From contig CM068588.1 in assembly GCA_035048485.1 (NCBI GenBank), forward strand, positions 22,900,324-22,964,323: a stretch of 64,000 bases of DNA, in the 5' to 3' direction. Position numbers and translations under genes: made by a program. Under the pieces are notes generated by a model. The model searched no databases, was not told the DNA's origin, and worked only from the letters and a program-made list of their open reading frames with translations. Source of the DNA: Pteria penguin. Its lineage: Eukaryota; Mollusca; Bivalvia; Pterioida; Pteriidae. Within the stretch, counting starts at the first letter, position 1. Each line of letters starts with the position of its first letter. Of the stretch, positions 11,521 to 22,753 are shown piece after piece.

Positions 11521-11800
11521 TTCCATTATTTATTAACCTTAACGACAAAAATAAAATGCTATATATTCTCATTTCTTAATCAAAATCTATTCTTGGTAGT
11601 GTTGGATGATTTATATACGAAAAAATGAAAGTTAAGTAAATGATATTATATTCATTGTAATTATATATCTACAACGTATAATTTGTAGTTCTTTATGCTA
11701 GTTAGCATTTATTTCATAATATTTTGGCAATTATATGATATATGTCTTTAATTGGGCCCAAATTGGCAACTAAAATATCTTGTATCTTGTTCAGGGATTT
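11303..11800 (+). pseudogene. C-terminal remnant of a LINE reverse transcriptase
   Basis: The plus-strand translation contains RERRFCNKCNKSENEDECHF, followed by LLKC. The spacing C-x2-C, acidic stretch, then H-F-L-L-x-C matches the cysteine/histidine motif near the C-terminus of many invertebrate LINE ORF2 proteins. A (GA)n expansion interrupts the frame at 11468-11518. Beyond it, FINLNDKNKMLYILIS in a shifted frame continues the family pattern before a stop. The 3' region ends near GGGCCCAAATTGGC and repeated TCTTGT, reminiscent of a LINE 3' end. Endonuclease, catalytic domain and any start are missing, so it is dead. The LINE clade cannot be told from this piece. Confidence 0.6.
11468..11518. 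repeat. (GA)n microsatellite inside the LINE remnant
   Basis: About 25 GA units. They read in frame as alternating Arg-Glu, so the expansion lengthens the reading frame without breaking it; the shift comes at its edge. Confidence 0.97.
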
Positions 11801-13641
11801 TGATTAAAAACAAAAGAAGAAGACAGAGAAGGGAAAGTACGATTTTGTGATGAAGTTTTAGGCTTTTAATTCATTTAAAACTCTTTAACATATAGTCCAC
11901 TAACAGTATCAAAATAAATATTTACGTATTCAGAATGCTTTAATCTTGTCTATTCTATTATATGTGAGCAGTAGGTGAACGTTCTGAAGCCTCTATGAAA
12001 TTCCACATTTATCAGAAAAGTCACTGTGGTGAATTGCTTACACAACTGTTTGCAATATATGCCAAATATAAGTATTATTTCAGGTTAGAGGCATAATGCA
12101 AGGCCATGGATCAAAACTGTCTTTGAAGATAAATGCAAACTTAGATTAAATATTACATTGCGTTTCCTACATCTCAGGAAACGAGAGCCAATTTTCTAGG
12201 ATGCTTTTTAGAGGCTGATAAATGGATACTATGGATAATAAACCGAGCGTGTGTGAATGTTTCCGAGATATTCACATAGCCTCGGGACACACAACGCACA
12301 TTTTTCACTGGAGATGCATTAATCATTACAAAAATCCTTAGATAGTGTCTTATTAGATAGGCGAAACAATTTTATGCATGATCGATACGGTAAATGATAG
12401 CCAAACTTTGTGCGCATCCTATGCACAATTGTTGCTTGTGAATACTCAGACTGGAGGATGAAGTGGTTTTATCGGGGGAAAATATTCTACTTGTAAGAAA
12501 CACATGCATTATATTTCATATTTCGTGCGTTACGAGAGGCGAAATCAGCCTCTTTGATTACTGTTAAAAATATCATCAATGCTGCCATTTTAATAATATT
12601 TTTAAAATGTAATTTATATCATGATGAGAATATTAAATCTAAAATGTGTATTGTTCCTTGTTTATGAATGATAATGGATCGATAATTCCCTTCATGTAGA
12701 ATGATATTCCGATGAACGCTTAGGGGAAAAGAACGGCTGGATTGGCTAGTCCTAGGGGGGATAATTACGTACTATATTTGTTTTTATCAAATAGGGCTGT
12801 CAGCGTACCTTTGATATTATCAACAAGAGATATCATGTACATGTAATTAGAATTCAAGTATGTAAATTCATCGTGTAATACAAGGAAGAATTTACATTGT
12901 GGACTTTTAAACATGTATGCACTGAGAAAGGGACCCTCATCAATGATCCTCAAACTAAACAATACCTGTAAATATGGAATGCTCTTGAAATCAACATGTC
13001 TGCTGATTCCTATATCATCTTGGCAGCTGAATGTTTCTTACGTTTGAATGGGTTTTTATACATTCGATGTAAAATTTATACTCCGAAAGATTGGAGAATT
13101 ACGTCGGCACAACACGTCACGTGCTTTACTATTACACCAAGTGTGCTCCTAATCTATACCTACATTGCAAGCGTACATGTATTGTCCATTACATTTTCCT
13201 GTTTGTACCAAATAATGATATTATTAACCCACATAACACATAGGATGCGAACAACTAACAGAAAAATCTTATCGTAACCTCTGTCCAGACTAAATAGTAC
13301 AAATGGCAGTTTACAAATTTCCTACCATATTAAACAACCATTGAAAAGATGAAATAGATAGTGTTTTGTTACTACCGGAAATATTTGTGTCCTAGACATC
13401 ACACCGCATATAACCAAAAATGTTACGCATTTTTCGATCGATCTTCGCAAGGTTGAAGGTGGGATTTTGGTCAGAACTCAAACATGGACAGAAATATGGA
13501 ATTTTCCCGAATCTTCAAGTGATCAGGGTTTTATCGCTTTGCTTTTATTACAATCCAACATTTGCACAGCTAACTTGCGACTTGTATCTGCATAAATTCA
13601 TTATTTCCCAATATTATCCTAGAAAAGTCAACATACAGCGA
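11801..13641. other. No feature seen
   Basis: About 1.8 kb of AT-rich sequence. Frames of 65-93 codons (12765-12962 minus, 12996-13277 plus, 13420-13647 plus) show no domain or splice context. Confidence 0.4.
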
Positions 13642-13643
13642 AC

Positions 13644-14227
13644 TTAAAGCTGTATACCCTATGTTCGCTGGTAGAATGCATATTATGGGTTGATTTATTC
13701 TAAATTATTTTGAATATATAAATAAGCCTAAAACATATTAAAAAAGGACCCTTGCAAATATTGGGATCAAATTCGTCGTATTAAGTGAGATATGGCTGTC
13801 TAAAACACGATGTTTGTAAACAGAATGTTTACAACCAACTTATCACGTGATCTAATTCGGAAGCCGCCGCATCACGGACACTGGTGGAGGGCGAGGTAAA
13901 TAAACTTGACGAGTAACTTTAAAAATCTGTATTCAAGTCTGCTAAAGTTAGTATTTACTGAAATCGATTTCTTTTGGAGTCTCCCTTCATCGTATTTGTT
14001 TTAATTAAACTGCGCATGTGCGAAGTCAGGTCATGGTTGTATTTATGGAATACCCACTTTATTTACGAAGTATTTTCTTTTTATTTTGATATCTCCGAGG
14101 GTTTGAAGCAACAAAAGATGTTATTAACGCAAAGTTAATAACTTCAGCCATACAAGAAAAATACAGTTTTTGTTTTACATGCGCTAATTTTTGAAATTAT
14201 ACTGAATTGTAGGGTATACAACTTTAA
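13644..14227. mobile_element. Non-autonomous DNA transposon flanked by TTAA
   Basis: The ends are AGCTGTATACCCTA (from 13648) and AGGGTATACAACT (to 14223), inverted repeats of about 13 bp with one mismatch. Each is directly flanked by TTAA (13644-13647 and 14224-14227), the target site of piggyBac and Kolobok elements. The inside (576 bp) has no transposase; it holds a short GC-richer patch near 13860-13890. The family cannot be settled without an autonomous relative. Confidence 0.68.
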
Positions 14228-14608
14228 GTATAATACTTTGCAAAAAAACGTTGGAGTTGTCTGTCAAAACGGATATTAATGTATCTTGAAAAATAAGAAA
14301 AAACAAAACAAAACAAAAACAAACAAAACCTCATCTGAACACATTGCGCACCTTAAAAACGACTGTTCTCCAAGGATCTACACACTTATGAGGATTTATC
14401 AATTAATCAATATCCTTCAATAAGTTCTGAAGAAGAAATCATTCAAATCTATTTTTTAAATCTTAATAGTATTCACCCCCCTTTTTATATTAAAAATATT
14501 CCATTACTGTCCAATTATATCATTACAATAATATCAGTTGAAATGCAGTAGGAAACTACGTGAAAAAGTCAAAAGTGACAAAGTAAAAAAAAAAAAGAAA
14601 TATACCAA
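14228..14608. other. No feature seen
   Basis: A-rich spacer with short AAAAC runs. Confidence 0.45.
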
Positions 14609-15454
14609 GAGTATCAGTAAACTGATGTATGCTCCTCGAATGGCAGTTATGATGCTGGAAATTGACGACTCATTTCATATCCAAAAAAATCAGTAAAAGC
14701 TGATGGATGCTCCAAGAAGCACAGCAATAATGAAGGAAATGAATGACTCAGTATATAGGAAGTCATTGTATTAATTGATGACGATTTTAAATCTCATTGT
14801 ATCATATGGATATCCATTTGAGTCAACTGTAGAACAACAAGTGATCACAGTATCTTAAACTAAAATGAGTAAGTTTGACCTTAATTAGTTATGAAATAAA
14901 ACTTTTTATCGTGAACATGACCTTCAGAAATGACCTTGAGTGACCTTTGTCCAAAAGTCCTTAACCTAAAGAACATTTTAGTTCTCTTGATGCTCTTAAC
15001 CTAAATAAAAATTTTCGTGAGTATGATCAAATAATGATGAAAGGTGTAAGAGATATAAGTACTTAATGGTATTTTAAGTTATAGTTAATACGTGACCTTG
15101 ACCTTTCAGAAATGACCTTGAGTGACCTTTGTCCAAAAGTCCTTAACCTAAAGAACATTTTGGTGAAGTGTAATCGAATTCTGATGGAAGATGTAGGCGA
15201 CATACGTACCTCATGGTATTTTTAGTCATAGTTTATAAGTGACCTTGACCATTCAGAAATGACTTTGAGTGACGTTCGTCCAAAAGTTCGTATTCAAAAG
15301 AACATTTTGGTGAATTATGAACAAATTCTGATGAAAGGTATAGAAGATATATATATACTTCATGTTACTATAAGTCAGTTAATAAGTGATCTTGAGTTTT
15401 CAGAAATGACACGACAGCGACCATATGCTCCCCAGAAAGTATTCGGGGAGCATA
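14609..15454 (+). repeat. Composite tandem-repeat element ending in a hairpin
   Basis: It opens with two diverged copies of a module of about 75 bp (TCAGTAAA, then GATGTATGCTCCTCG at 14613 and GATGGATGCTCC at 14701). Three modules of 182, 147 and 147 bp follow, each starting CAGAAATGACCTTGAG or close to it (14925, 15107, 15254, 15401) and holding GTCCAAAAGTCC. It ends in a perfect 10-bp stem, TATGCTCCCC and GGGGAGCATA (15424-15454), with an 11-nt loop. From memory, the GACCTTGACC and ATGCTCC motifs are typical of bivalve mobile repeats. No protein is encoded. Confidence 0.7.
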
Positions 15455-15457
15455 AAA

Positions 15458-15508
<51 letters not shown>

Positions 15509-15546
15509 AATAAAAATAAATAAATATATAAATAAATAAATAAATT
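15455..15546. repeat. (TAAA)n tract after the hairpin
   Basis: About 20 units starting at the last base of the hairpin, so it is probably the element's own tail that expanded. Confidence 0.95.
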
Positions 15547-15559
15547 AAAAAAAAACTAA

Positions 15560-15622
15560 ACAAAACCCCACCACCACCACCACTACCAACAACAACAACA
15601 GCAGCAACAACAACAAAAATCA
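15560..15622. repeat. (CCA)n and (CAA)n cryptic simple repeat
   Basis: Adjacent short CCA and CAA runs. The glycine/valine/phenylalanine-rich minus-strand frame here is an artefact. Confidence 0.9.
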
Positions 15623-15890
15623 AATTTAATTTCGCAGTGGAATCCAAAACCATGAAGCTTTGAAAGAGGGTGGGTTGACCGTCCACCCTTTAACAGAACT
15701 GGCTAAAATGTAGTTACACTTGTAGGGCACTTATAGTTCTTCATCCCTACCAAATGTAATCAAAATCCATCACGCAGTTCTGAAGAAAAAGTTGAAAGTA
15801 AAAAAAAATGTGCGCCGGACGGATAGACAGAGGGGCGCCGGATGAAGAGAGATCACAAAGCTTCATACTAGCTAAAACAAAATCACAACA
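15623..15890. repeat. Probable continuation of the composite repeat
   Basis: Contains GTGCGCCGGACGGATAGACA followed by GGCGCCGGATGAAGAG. From memory, paired CGCCGGA and GGACGGA motifs mark the end of common bivalve repeats. It lies directly after the simple-repeat tail of the element at 14609, so the two may be one insertion interrupted by expansion. Confidence 0.4.
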
Positions 15891-15928
15891 ACAATAACAA
15901 TGGAAAAACCAAATTTCTTCATAAGATA

Positions 15929-16169
15929 ATTGATTGATTATTGTTTTACGTTTCTCCACGATTATTTCATGTACATCTCATAGAAGTTTATACCTATGCA
16001 ATGGACCAACTTGAAGCAGTAAGGGATCTTTTACGTGCCACGCCTACCCTGACACGGGACCTCGGGTTTTTCTATCTCATCCGAAAGACACCGGTGTGCC
16101 AACGGCGGAAATCGAATCCACGCCCTCTTGGTCGTGAGCAGAGCACCTCATCCATTAAGCCACACCGGT
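15929..16169 (-). mobile_element. SINE family 1, minus strand, internal deletion
   Basis: Reads tail first: ATTGATTGATTATTG, then GTTTTACGTTTCTCC, GGGATCTTTTACGTGCCACG, a degenerate B box (AATCGAATCCACG) and A box (CATTAAGCCACACCGG). About 25 bp of the central body seen in the copy at 17531 is missing. Frames across it are spurious. Confidence 0.85.
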
Positions 16170-17177
16170 TTACTTCACAAGAAGGCAGTTGACAAAAAAT
16201 GTCGGCATTTTACAAAGCTCCCACTATCACATTTGTAGTATATAAATACGATATCATCATACACTACGCCCTGATGAATACGTTTCATATGAGATTGTTG
16301 ACAGCTAGACAACATAGTGAGTATCAAGAGACCACGACTGATATACATTCACCACAATGCCTATCTTATATACCAGATAGAAGTAAATATTCATCAATTA
16401 TTGACACGGAGCAGGCCGTAGAGAGCAGAAGATGTTGACATCTAACATTCGTATAATGTCACAAATATGTCAAACAAAGTTTTATGTTTTGTAGAAAACT
16501 CATAGCTTATCATCTGTTTCGGAATAGGAAAAAGAGAATGTCGTTGTTTATTTTGACCTCTGTGGATTTCAAAGGGCAAAAATATAAGTTTATTGCACTT
16601 GAATCGTATTGGTATAGTACTCGAATCTATAACGTAATAACACACTCGTTCACTTTATATGTTTGTATACTTTAAGTAAAAAGGAAAAATCAAAAAGAAA
16701 AATGAGTAGATATCAGGACTAAAAATCCACACAAACAAAAAAATGGAAGAAAATCTATAACGCCCTAAAATCTTAACAAGAAAAAAGAATATGTGAAAAA
16801 TTGTGTGGAATTTTATCTTGGTGTTTATATTCCTTCCTCTGTTATGTATATAGTATGTATTTCTAGATCTATTTATAAAACATTAATCAATACACCAATG
16901 GTTCATCAAGGGATAATTACCATTCCATGATTATACTTGATCGATACCTACATTATGAATAAATAAATACAATGCACTGTGTTCAATACCTTTTTGATTT
17001 ATGGGGCTTAAGAAAAATAATAAGTAGCGAATATTTTTACACGATATATTTACCATGAGTCCGGTTCATATATGTAAGATATCTGAACTTGCCAAAAACA
17101 CACAAGATATAAGATAGAAAGGAAACTGGTAATTATAAAATGTCAACATGTAGCACGGTACGAGTTACCAAGCTTAA
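16170..17177. other. No feature seen
   Basis: Short frames on both strands near 16199-16675 have no recognisable domain. The rest is AT-rich. Confidence 0.4.
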
Positions 17178-17420
17178 GGTGGGTCCTCATGAAAATCAGA
17201 GGTAAGACAAATAGTACAGGAGGGGTAAGTAAATAGAGTCAGACCTCTTTTAAATAACCACCAAATGAAAGGTGGAAAATGGTCACTTAAAACAGGTGAC
17301 CTCTTGTTACAGGTTGATTTTTTAAAGACAGTTAGTGGTAAGGAACAAACAAAGACAGTCGTAACTACAGATGATTGCAAATCCACAAGTGACCTCAGAT
17401 ACAACCACCGGCATTCGTAG
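17178..17420 (+). repeat. Dispersed repeat R3, copy 2, with adjacent repeat
   Basis: R3 landmarks are degenerate here: GGGTCCTCATGAAAATCAGAGG, then a short spacer, then GGAGGGGTAAGTAAAT. They are followed by GTCACTTAAAACAGGTGACC and TGTTACAGGTTGA, a second repetitive motif. Confidence 0.45.
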
Positions 17421-17519
17421 ATAAATCATGTGATTACTTTGAAACGGCCCCTTCGACTTCGTTTATATTGCAAAAGATATCTTTCACAGTATAGACGAAG
17501 TGAAATGTGCCATTTCAAA

Positions 17520-17532
17520 GATTTATTTACGA
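17520..17532. repeat. Target-site duplication of the SINE at 17531
   Basis: GATTTATTTACGA, repeated exactly at 17802-17814. The last two bases overlap the SINE tail. Confidence 0.9.
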
Positions 17533-17802
17533 TTGATTGATTGTTTTTGTTTAACGTCACACCACGAATATTTCACGTATATGGTGACGGCATCTGCCTG
17601 ATGCGGGGCATACAAATTTTGACCTTTGCAACGGACCGACCCGAAAAAGTAAGGGATCTTTAACGTGCCAAGCAAACCATGACACGACACGGGTTTTACT
17701 GTCTAACCAGAAAGACAGGATACCGGCATGACCAGAGCGGGACTCGAACCCCAGCCTCCTGATCAGGAGGCAAGCGCGATACCACTAGGCCACGACGGCT
17801 TG
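17531..17802 (-). mobile_element. SINE family 1, minus strand, perfect 13-bp target duplication
   Basis: The most complete copy in this direction: tail GATTGATTGATTG, conserved TATATGGTGACGGCATCTGC, GGGATCTTTAACGTGCC, B box complement GGGACTCGAACC and A box complement CCACTAGGCCACGACGGC. GATTTATTTACGA occurs at 17520-17532 and again at 17802-17814, a perfect target duplication, so this insertion is comparatively recent. With both box elements intact it could still be transcribed by RNA polymerase III. Confidence 0.93.
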
Positions 17803-17814
17803 ATTTATTTACGA

Positions 17815-19673
17815 ATACTTGTGGTTATATAACATAACAAAATAGTGATACACATTTCTGACGCTGGACATAGACTGAGTAACATTACACGGACAAGAAG
17901 AAAATCACCACAGTTAAATACAGTTCATCGTACGGAACATGATAATTAACTAACAACGAAATGCATTATAGGTAAATCACATTTTAATACACATTGAATT
18001 GAGAATTAAACTTTTGAATTTTCCCTAAAAGAGATACAATCATGTTTTCTGAATTCAAAATTACTTCTTTTACAAAAAGGAAATAAGAACAAGAAAATTA
18101 TTTTTATCGTAATATCAGGGTAAATTCGCTCTTCCAGATTTGGACATGCCGTGTATAAGCTGTTCGGATACGCAAGAGTCTGCTCAGCTTATTACATAAA
18201 TTGACTTAATATTATCTGTACAAAAGATAGATGTACAAGAAGCACCATCTTGTATATTGGTTTATATGTTTGGGAGAGCAGTAAGGCGTTGTCTGGTGAA
18301 CCTGACCCAGATTTCAGCTACACTACAATAGGAAATGTCAGAGGATTATACTCATTTTAAATCACGATAAATTTCGACGTATGACCCACATTGGATATTA
18401 GAGATCTAGTCCAGTCAGATGGCAGAAACCACATAAAACCAATGGTTAGAGCGAGAACATTTAGAACGACACAAAAATGTCGATTACATCAAACAAGATG
18501 CCGACATCCCACGGAGAACGGATATCTAATCAGTTATTGATATATATGTATCTGATATACATGGAGTTCATACCAGGGGAGCAAAATGCCCACACCGTCT
18601 CAAAACACAATACAGAACAAAAAACACAAAATACCAATTTTTATGTGAAAAACTCGACTGCCAGCGATCTCTGGATTCAATAGATATAGATGGCAAAATA
18701 TCCAAATGGTGGAAGCAATGCTACTTGTTTATCTCGAAAAGCCATCTGAATCAGATAAAGCTCTTATCTCTCAATCTAGGCGCCATGTTTACCTATTCTG
18801 ACATCGTGTTATGAAATTTAATCATATATGAGATCATTCACTGCAATACCCTCGTGTACAATTACTACTGCTCGTAGTTTTACTTTTAGATTACATGTAG
18901 AATGTGTGAAATTAACTAATTTCTCTACTGATAGCGAGGTGCATTCGATCAGCATAACCTTTTAGTCTGTCATGAAAAATATATTGGATGCAAAAATGCT
19001 ATATGCACAAAACAGAACAATTTGCTGATAATATAATTTTGTTTGTACCAGTATACAGATTAGGCTAGCTGGCAAAAGTGACCTACATTAAGGGGGAAAA
19101 CCCCCAAAACGGTATAGAGAATATCTGTATGTGAAAATTATATAAAAAGGTTTTGTATAAATGTATGAATTGTAATGAAAGCTTACGAGCTAATTTTTAA
19201 GGGAACAGTGAACATCACGAGAATTTCAAATACAATTAACGCAAAGTGTTCTCATGCCATTTGTCAGACACAATATAAGGGAAATGAAGATGGGAATGAA
19301 AATAAGAAATCTATCTCGGAAGTCATTTCAGTAATTATGACAATAATCCAAAGAAATCATACACTATGTGTAACGCAGCATTACTTAATTGCAATTAAGA
19401 ATCGGATTTATTGTCACATTATTGGTTTTGCAATTATACCTCACATATAAAGTGACGTCACTCCCGTTGAAATCACACTGGAGGAAGGCAGTCATCGTCA
19501 CAGATACCCACAAAACATGATTTGATGGAAATACTTACATTTGTAATTATTTACAACAAAAATCAAAATTCCAAACTCAGATATACCTTAATAGGTTCAA
19601 GTATCTTTGCCTAGTATCATAAATAAAATATATTTTGTGGTGACTATTACACCCAATATACTAATATCACTCT
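17815..19673. other. No feature seen
   Basis: About 1.9 kb of AT-rich sequence. Frames at 18477-18683 and 19175-19450 (plus) have no domain. Confidence 0.4.
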
Positions 19674-19741
19674 AGGGGCCAGTTGTTAGAAACTTTAACC
19701 ACTGGTTAAGCTAATCAGTAGTTAAAGTTTAAGAGACAATT

Positions 19742-20175
19742 AATTTGATTATGCCCCCGCCATGTATGGCAGGTGTGCCATTAAGTGTTTGCTTTGTCTT
19801 TCTTTCTGTCCTTCTGTCATTTTGTCACTTATTTGTCTTCTGGATGATAACTCAAGTACATTTCATCATATTCAAACCGAATTTGGATACATGTTTACTT
19901 ATCAAGGGAATAAGAATCCTTATGATTTTGGGGTTAAAAGGTCAAAGATCAAGATCACAGCTGATAGAATAGACTAAAATTATTGGTTTCCATGTGATTT
20001 TCATATATTATCGTATATCATTAACTGCTCATCAGAATTTGATTATATCTTAATATTTCACAGGTCAAGTCCTATAAACCGAAGGAATTAAAAATCTTGT
20101 CAAAAGGGAAGGATGCCTATAGATTTGAGAGTCAATATGCCCAAAGTCAAGGTCACTACTGGTAATTTTTATAAG
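19742..20175 (+). repeat. Dispersed repeat with TATGCCCCCGCCATG start
   Basis: Begins TTATGCCCCCGCCATG, then a region of TCTGTCCTTCTGTC repeats, GGATGATAACTCAAGTAC, and later AAAGGTCAAAGATCAAG and CAAGGTCACTACTGG. From memory, this order of motifs is widespread in bivalve genomes. The two plus-strand frames at 19745-19977 are readings of the repeat. Confidence 0.55.
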
Positions 20176-20283
20176 AGTTTTTGGCCCCTGAAACATAATT
20201 TAAACATCAATTAGGAAAGGTTTGTTGCTGCTATGAAATAAGCCTACAGCAGGGGTATATGTTTTACAAACTTGCTTTTAGTA

Positions 20284-21439
20284 CAGTGGCGTAGCTCGGC
20301 AGTGAAAATTGGGGGGGGGGGGGGCACCCTTCCAAAAGTGAAAAGCAAAAAAAAAAAATAATAATAATAATAAAAATAAAAAAAAATAAAAAAAAAAGTG
20401 TCCCCGGCGGCAACAAAGTCCGAAAAAGCTATTTTTAGCACGAAGGTCACAGTAGAGGTCTCAAGGTCATTGACCATGTCCGGTGTCAATTGAAAGGGCT
20501 TCATTAGTGGAGTATGCATGCCAAATATGAAGTCTATCTTTTAAGGTTCAAAAGTTATGGCAGAGGTTTGCAACAGCCACCAGACAGGACAAAAACAATA
20601 TGTCCAAGATCTTTAGATCCGACGCATAAAAACTTCAGATTGAATTTATTCCAATTTCTCTCTCTGAATGATTAAATAAAAGACGAATTATTTACTTTTA
20701 GTGCTTTAGTGGCTACTATGGCTACTAATCAGCAACAAAGCATGTTACAGTGTGGTTATTTTTTATTTCACACTTTTATGCACAAGTTAACTGGGTGGTA
20801 TGCACATTAAAGGTCCGTGGCTGCTCATGTTACAATGTTCACACTTTAATACTTTCCAAAGAAAGCTTCACAGTGTTCGTTCTTGCTGACGAATTGTCTT
20901 GCAATTTGAATGTCAGACAGTTATCAGTCAGAGTCTCATCCGAAAGACAGAGCACCGGTATGCCCCCGACGGGTGTCGAACCCGGACCTCTTGGTCACAA
21001 GCTGAACAACTCAGCTCATCCACTGGGCTATACCTGCTTATATCTTTCAGATAAGAGCAAACTATAATAATGCGACTCTATTGCATAATCTCGGACTTGT
21101 GTAATATCATTCAAAACGTAAGAAATACTTACAATGGATGACATCACACTAATGCATAAGCTGAAAAAACATGTTGCGTAATCAGGCTACATTAACCGCC
21201 TGTAAAATAGAAAACCTTATCCGTAATTTTGTAGTTACGGATTAAAAACCAGACATTACAAATATAAAAGAAAAAAGATTTACTTCGCTTAAAATGCCTT
21301 ATTTAAGTTTATTTAAACTTTAAATATTACTCGAAAAGTGGGGGGGGGGCACAAACATGGTTGAGCCCCCCCCCCCGTTTCAAAAGGGGAGGGGGGGGGG
21401 CGCACGTGCCCCCACTGCCCCCCCTTCTCCTACGCCCTG
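20284..21439. mobile_element. Inverted-repeat DNA transposon, 5-bp target duplication
   Basis: The left end CAGTGGCGTAG (20284) and right end CTACGCCCTG (21430-21439) are inverse with a 1-bp gap, and both are flanked by TAGTA (20279-20283, 21440-21444). Homopolymer G lies inside the left end (near 20310), and G and C runs fill 21342-21425. A repeat with GAAGGTCACAG and AACAATATGTCC lies at 20399-20612 and a SINE fragment at 20925-21037. There is no transposase, so it depends on another element for movement. Confidence 0.55.
20925..21037 (-). mobile_element. SINE family 1 head fragment
   Basis: GAGTCTCATCCGAAAGACAG, then GTGTCGAACCCGGACC (B box complement) and CATCCACTGGGCTATACC (A box complement). 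Body and tail are missing. It lies inside the element at 20284-21439, so it inserted later or was carried along. Confidence 0.75.
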
Positions 21440-21784
21440 TAGTATGTAGGATTTCTGTATAAATACCTACTTTACGTCACAATGCTGGTTTCATGTACTA
21501 AATGTACAAATCAGTACAGAGTTTATGACTATAAGTCTTCTCATTTTGAAAGTTAAAGTTCAATGAAAATTAGCAATTGGTCAGCCAAATCAGTGGTTTA
21601 AGCTTCGAACAACTTGTCCCTGTTGTGTTAGATTCACATTTCAACGAATAATATCTCTTTTCTTATGCACAGAGCTCAAATGTAGAAGATGCAAACATCT
21701 GTAGAGGAAATATATTTAAAGTGATGCCTAAACAGGGTCTTGGAAACAACCATATTTTAATTTTGGATATTTTTAGTCGTGAAA

Positions 21785-21959
21785 GGGGCAGGTTTGGTGT
21801 AGTGCTTAAGCGCTTGGCTGTCGGAGCGGACGGCCCGTGTTCGATTACCAGAGTTATACATTTATATTTAAGAGGTTGGTTTTTCTCCTGCTTCCATGTC
21901 GTGAGATAAATGAAAAAGTTTTGAAAGTTGCGTAAAACTGCTATCAACCATCCAAACAA
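21785..21959 (+). mobile_element. SINE family 2, copy 1
   Basis: A different tRNA-like head: TTTGGTGTAGTGCTTAAGCG (A box region) and GTGTTCGATTACC (degenerate B box). A short body follows with AAGAGGTTGG, CTCCTGCTTCCATGTC and GAAAGTTGCGTAAAACTG. It aligns along its length with the minus-strand copy at 33730-33890. Frames on both strands here are artefacts. Confidence 0.78.
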
Positions 21960-22572
21960 TTTGGATTCCGAAGACCCCCCCTCCCCCCAAAAAAAATAAA
22001 TAAAAAATAAAAATAATTTATAAATAAATAAAAAGTATATTATTTTGAATCCTGAGAATAACTATATGTATATTCAAATATTGTGTATTTTAGTGTCTTG
22101 TTTATTTGCTTATATAAGATGTATGTATTTGAGGAGGACTTCATTTATATGTATTGCATAAAATATACAAAATACCACAGGACAATGAAAACAAGTAAGG
22201 TGATATAGTACAAATAATATTGTATACTATGTATATCAAAATAAAGAGAATCAATAAACAAGTGCCATTCTCATGTATTATTCTGAAAACTGCAAAGAAC
22301 GTTATGGTTAGTAAGCATTCGGAGATTTAAGGCCAATAGAATAAAAACGGTATGAGTGATTACTGGTAAAGCTTCATTATTCACCTAATTTTTAATGTTT
22401 ACGCTATAGGTTTTAATTGTTACATTCTTGTCTTCCGTCACGCAAAGATTAGTTCACTTACGCGGTGACGGCATCTTCATGATCGTACTTGGATCCAAGA
22501 CTTTAACAAGGTAGGGGGAGGGGGAGAAAATGTTCCACCTTTTGGCAATCCCCCTTAAATTAGTGCCTTATG
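21960..22572. other. No gene; A-rich and C-rich simple sequence at the start
   Basis: C run and A-rich run at 21975-22035, then AT-rich unique sequence. Confidence 0.45.
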
Positions 22573-22703
22573 CAGTGGCGGATTTAGAGGGACATATTTA
22601 TGAGTAAAAATTCAGATTTGGCAACAAAAATGGCTGAGTAGTTTGCTAATACACTTGTGGGCCCCTCCCCCCCCCCTTTTCGGAAATCCTGGATCCTCCA
22701 CTG
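22573..22703. mobile_element. 131-bp MITE with CAGTGG ends
   Basis: The left end CAGTGGCGGATTTAGAGG and right end CCTGGATCCTCCACTG are inverse repeats (about 12 of 16 positions). A C run lies just inside the right end. CAGTG ends suggest hAT ancestry, but no 8-bp duplication is visible. Confidence 0.5.
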
Positions 22704-22753
22704 TTCAATAATCTAAACTTTTTTTCATAAATCATGGTATATTTTTTGTAAAT

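Larger units (their letters stand above)
19674..21621. mobile_element. Outer DNA-transposon shell of a nested insertion
   Basis: The left end, AGGGGCCAGTTGTTAGAA followed by CTTTAACCACTGG (19674-19707), is the imperfect inverse of the right end, CCAAATCAGTGGTTTAAGC and TTCGAACAACTTGTCCCT (21584-21621). The inside holds another repeat (19742-20175), a second inverted-repeat element (20284-21439) and a SINE fragment within that. No target duplication was found, so the ends are approximate. Confidence 0.5.

Noticed and set aside
14609..15454. Helitron end
   Set aside because: There is a terminal hairpin, but no CTRR end after it and no matching 5' TC end was seen.
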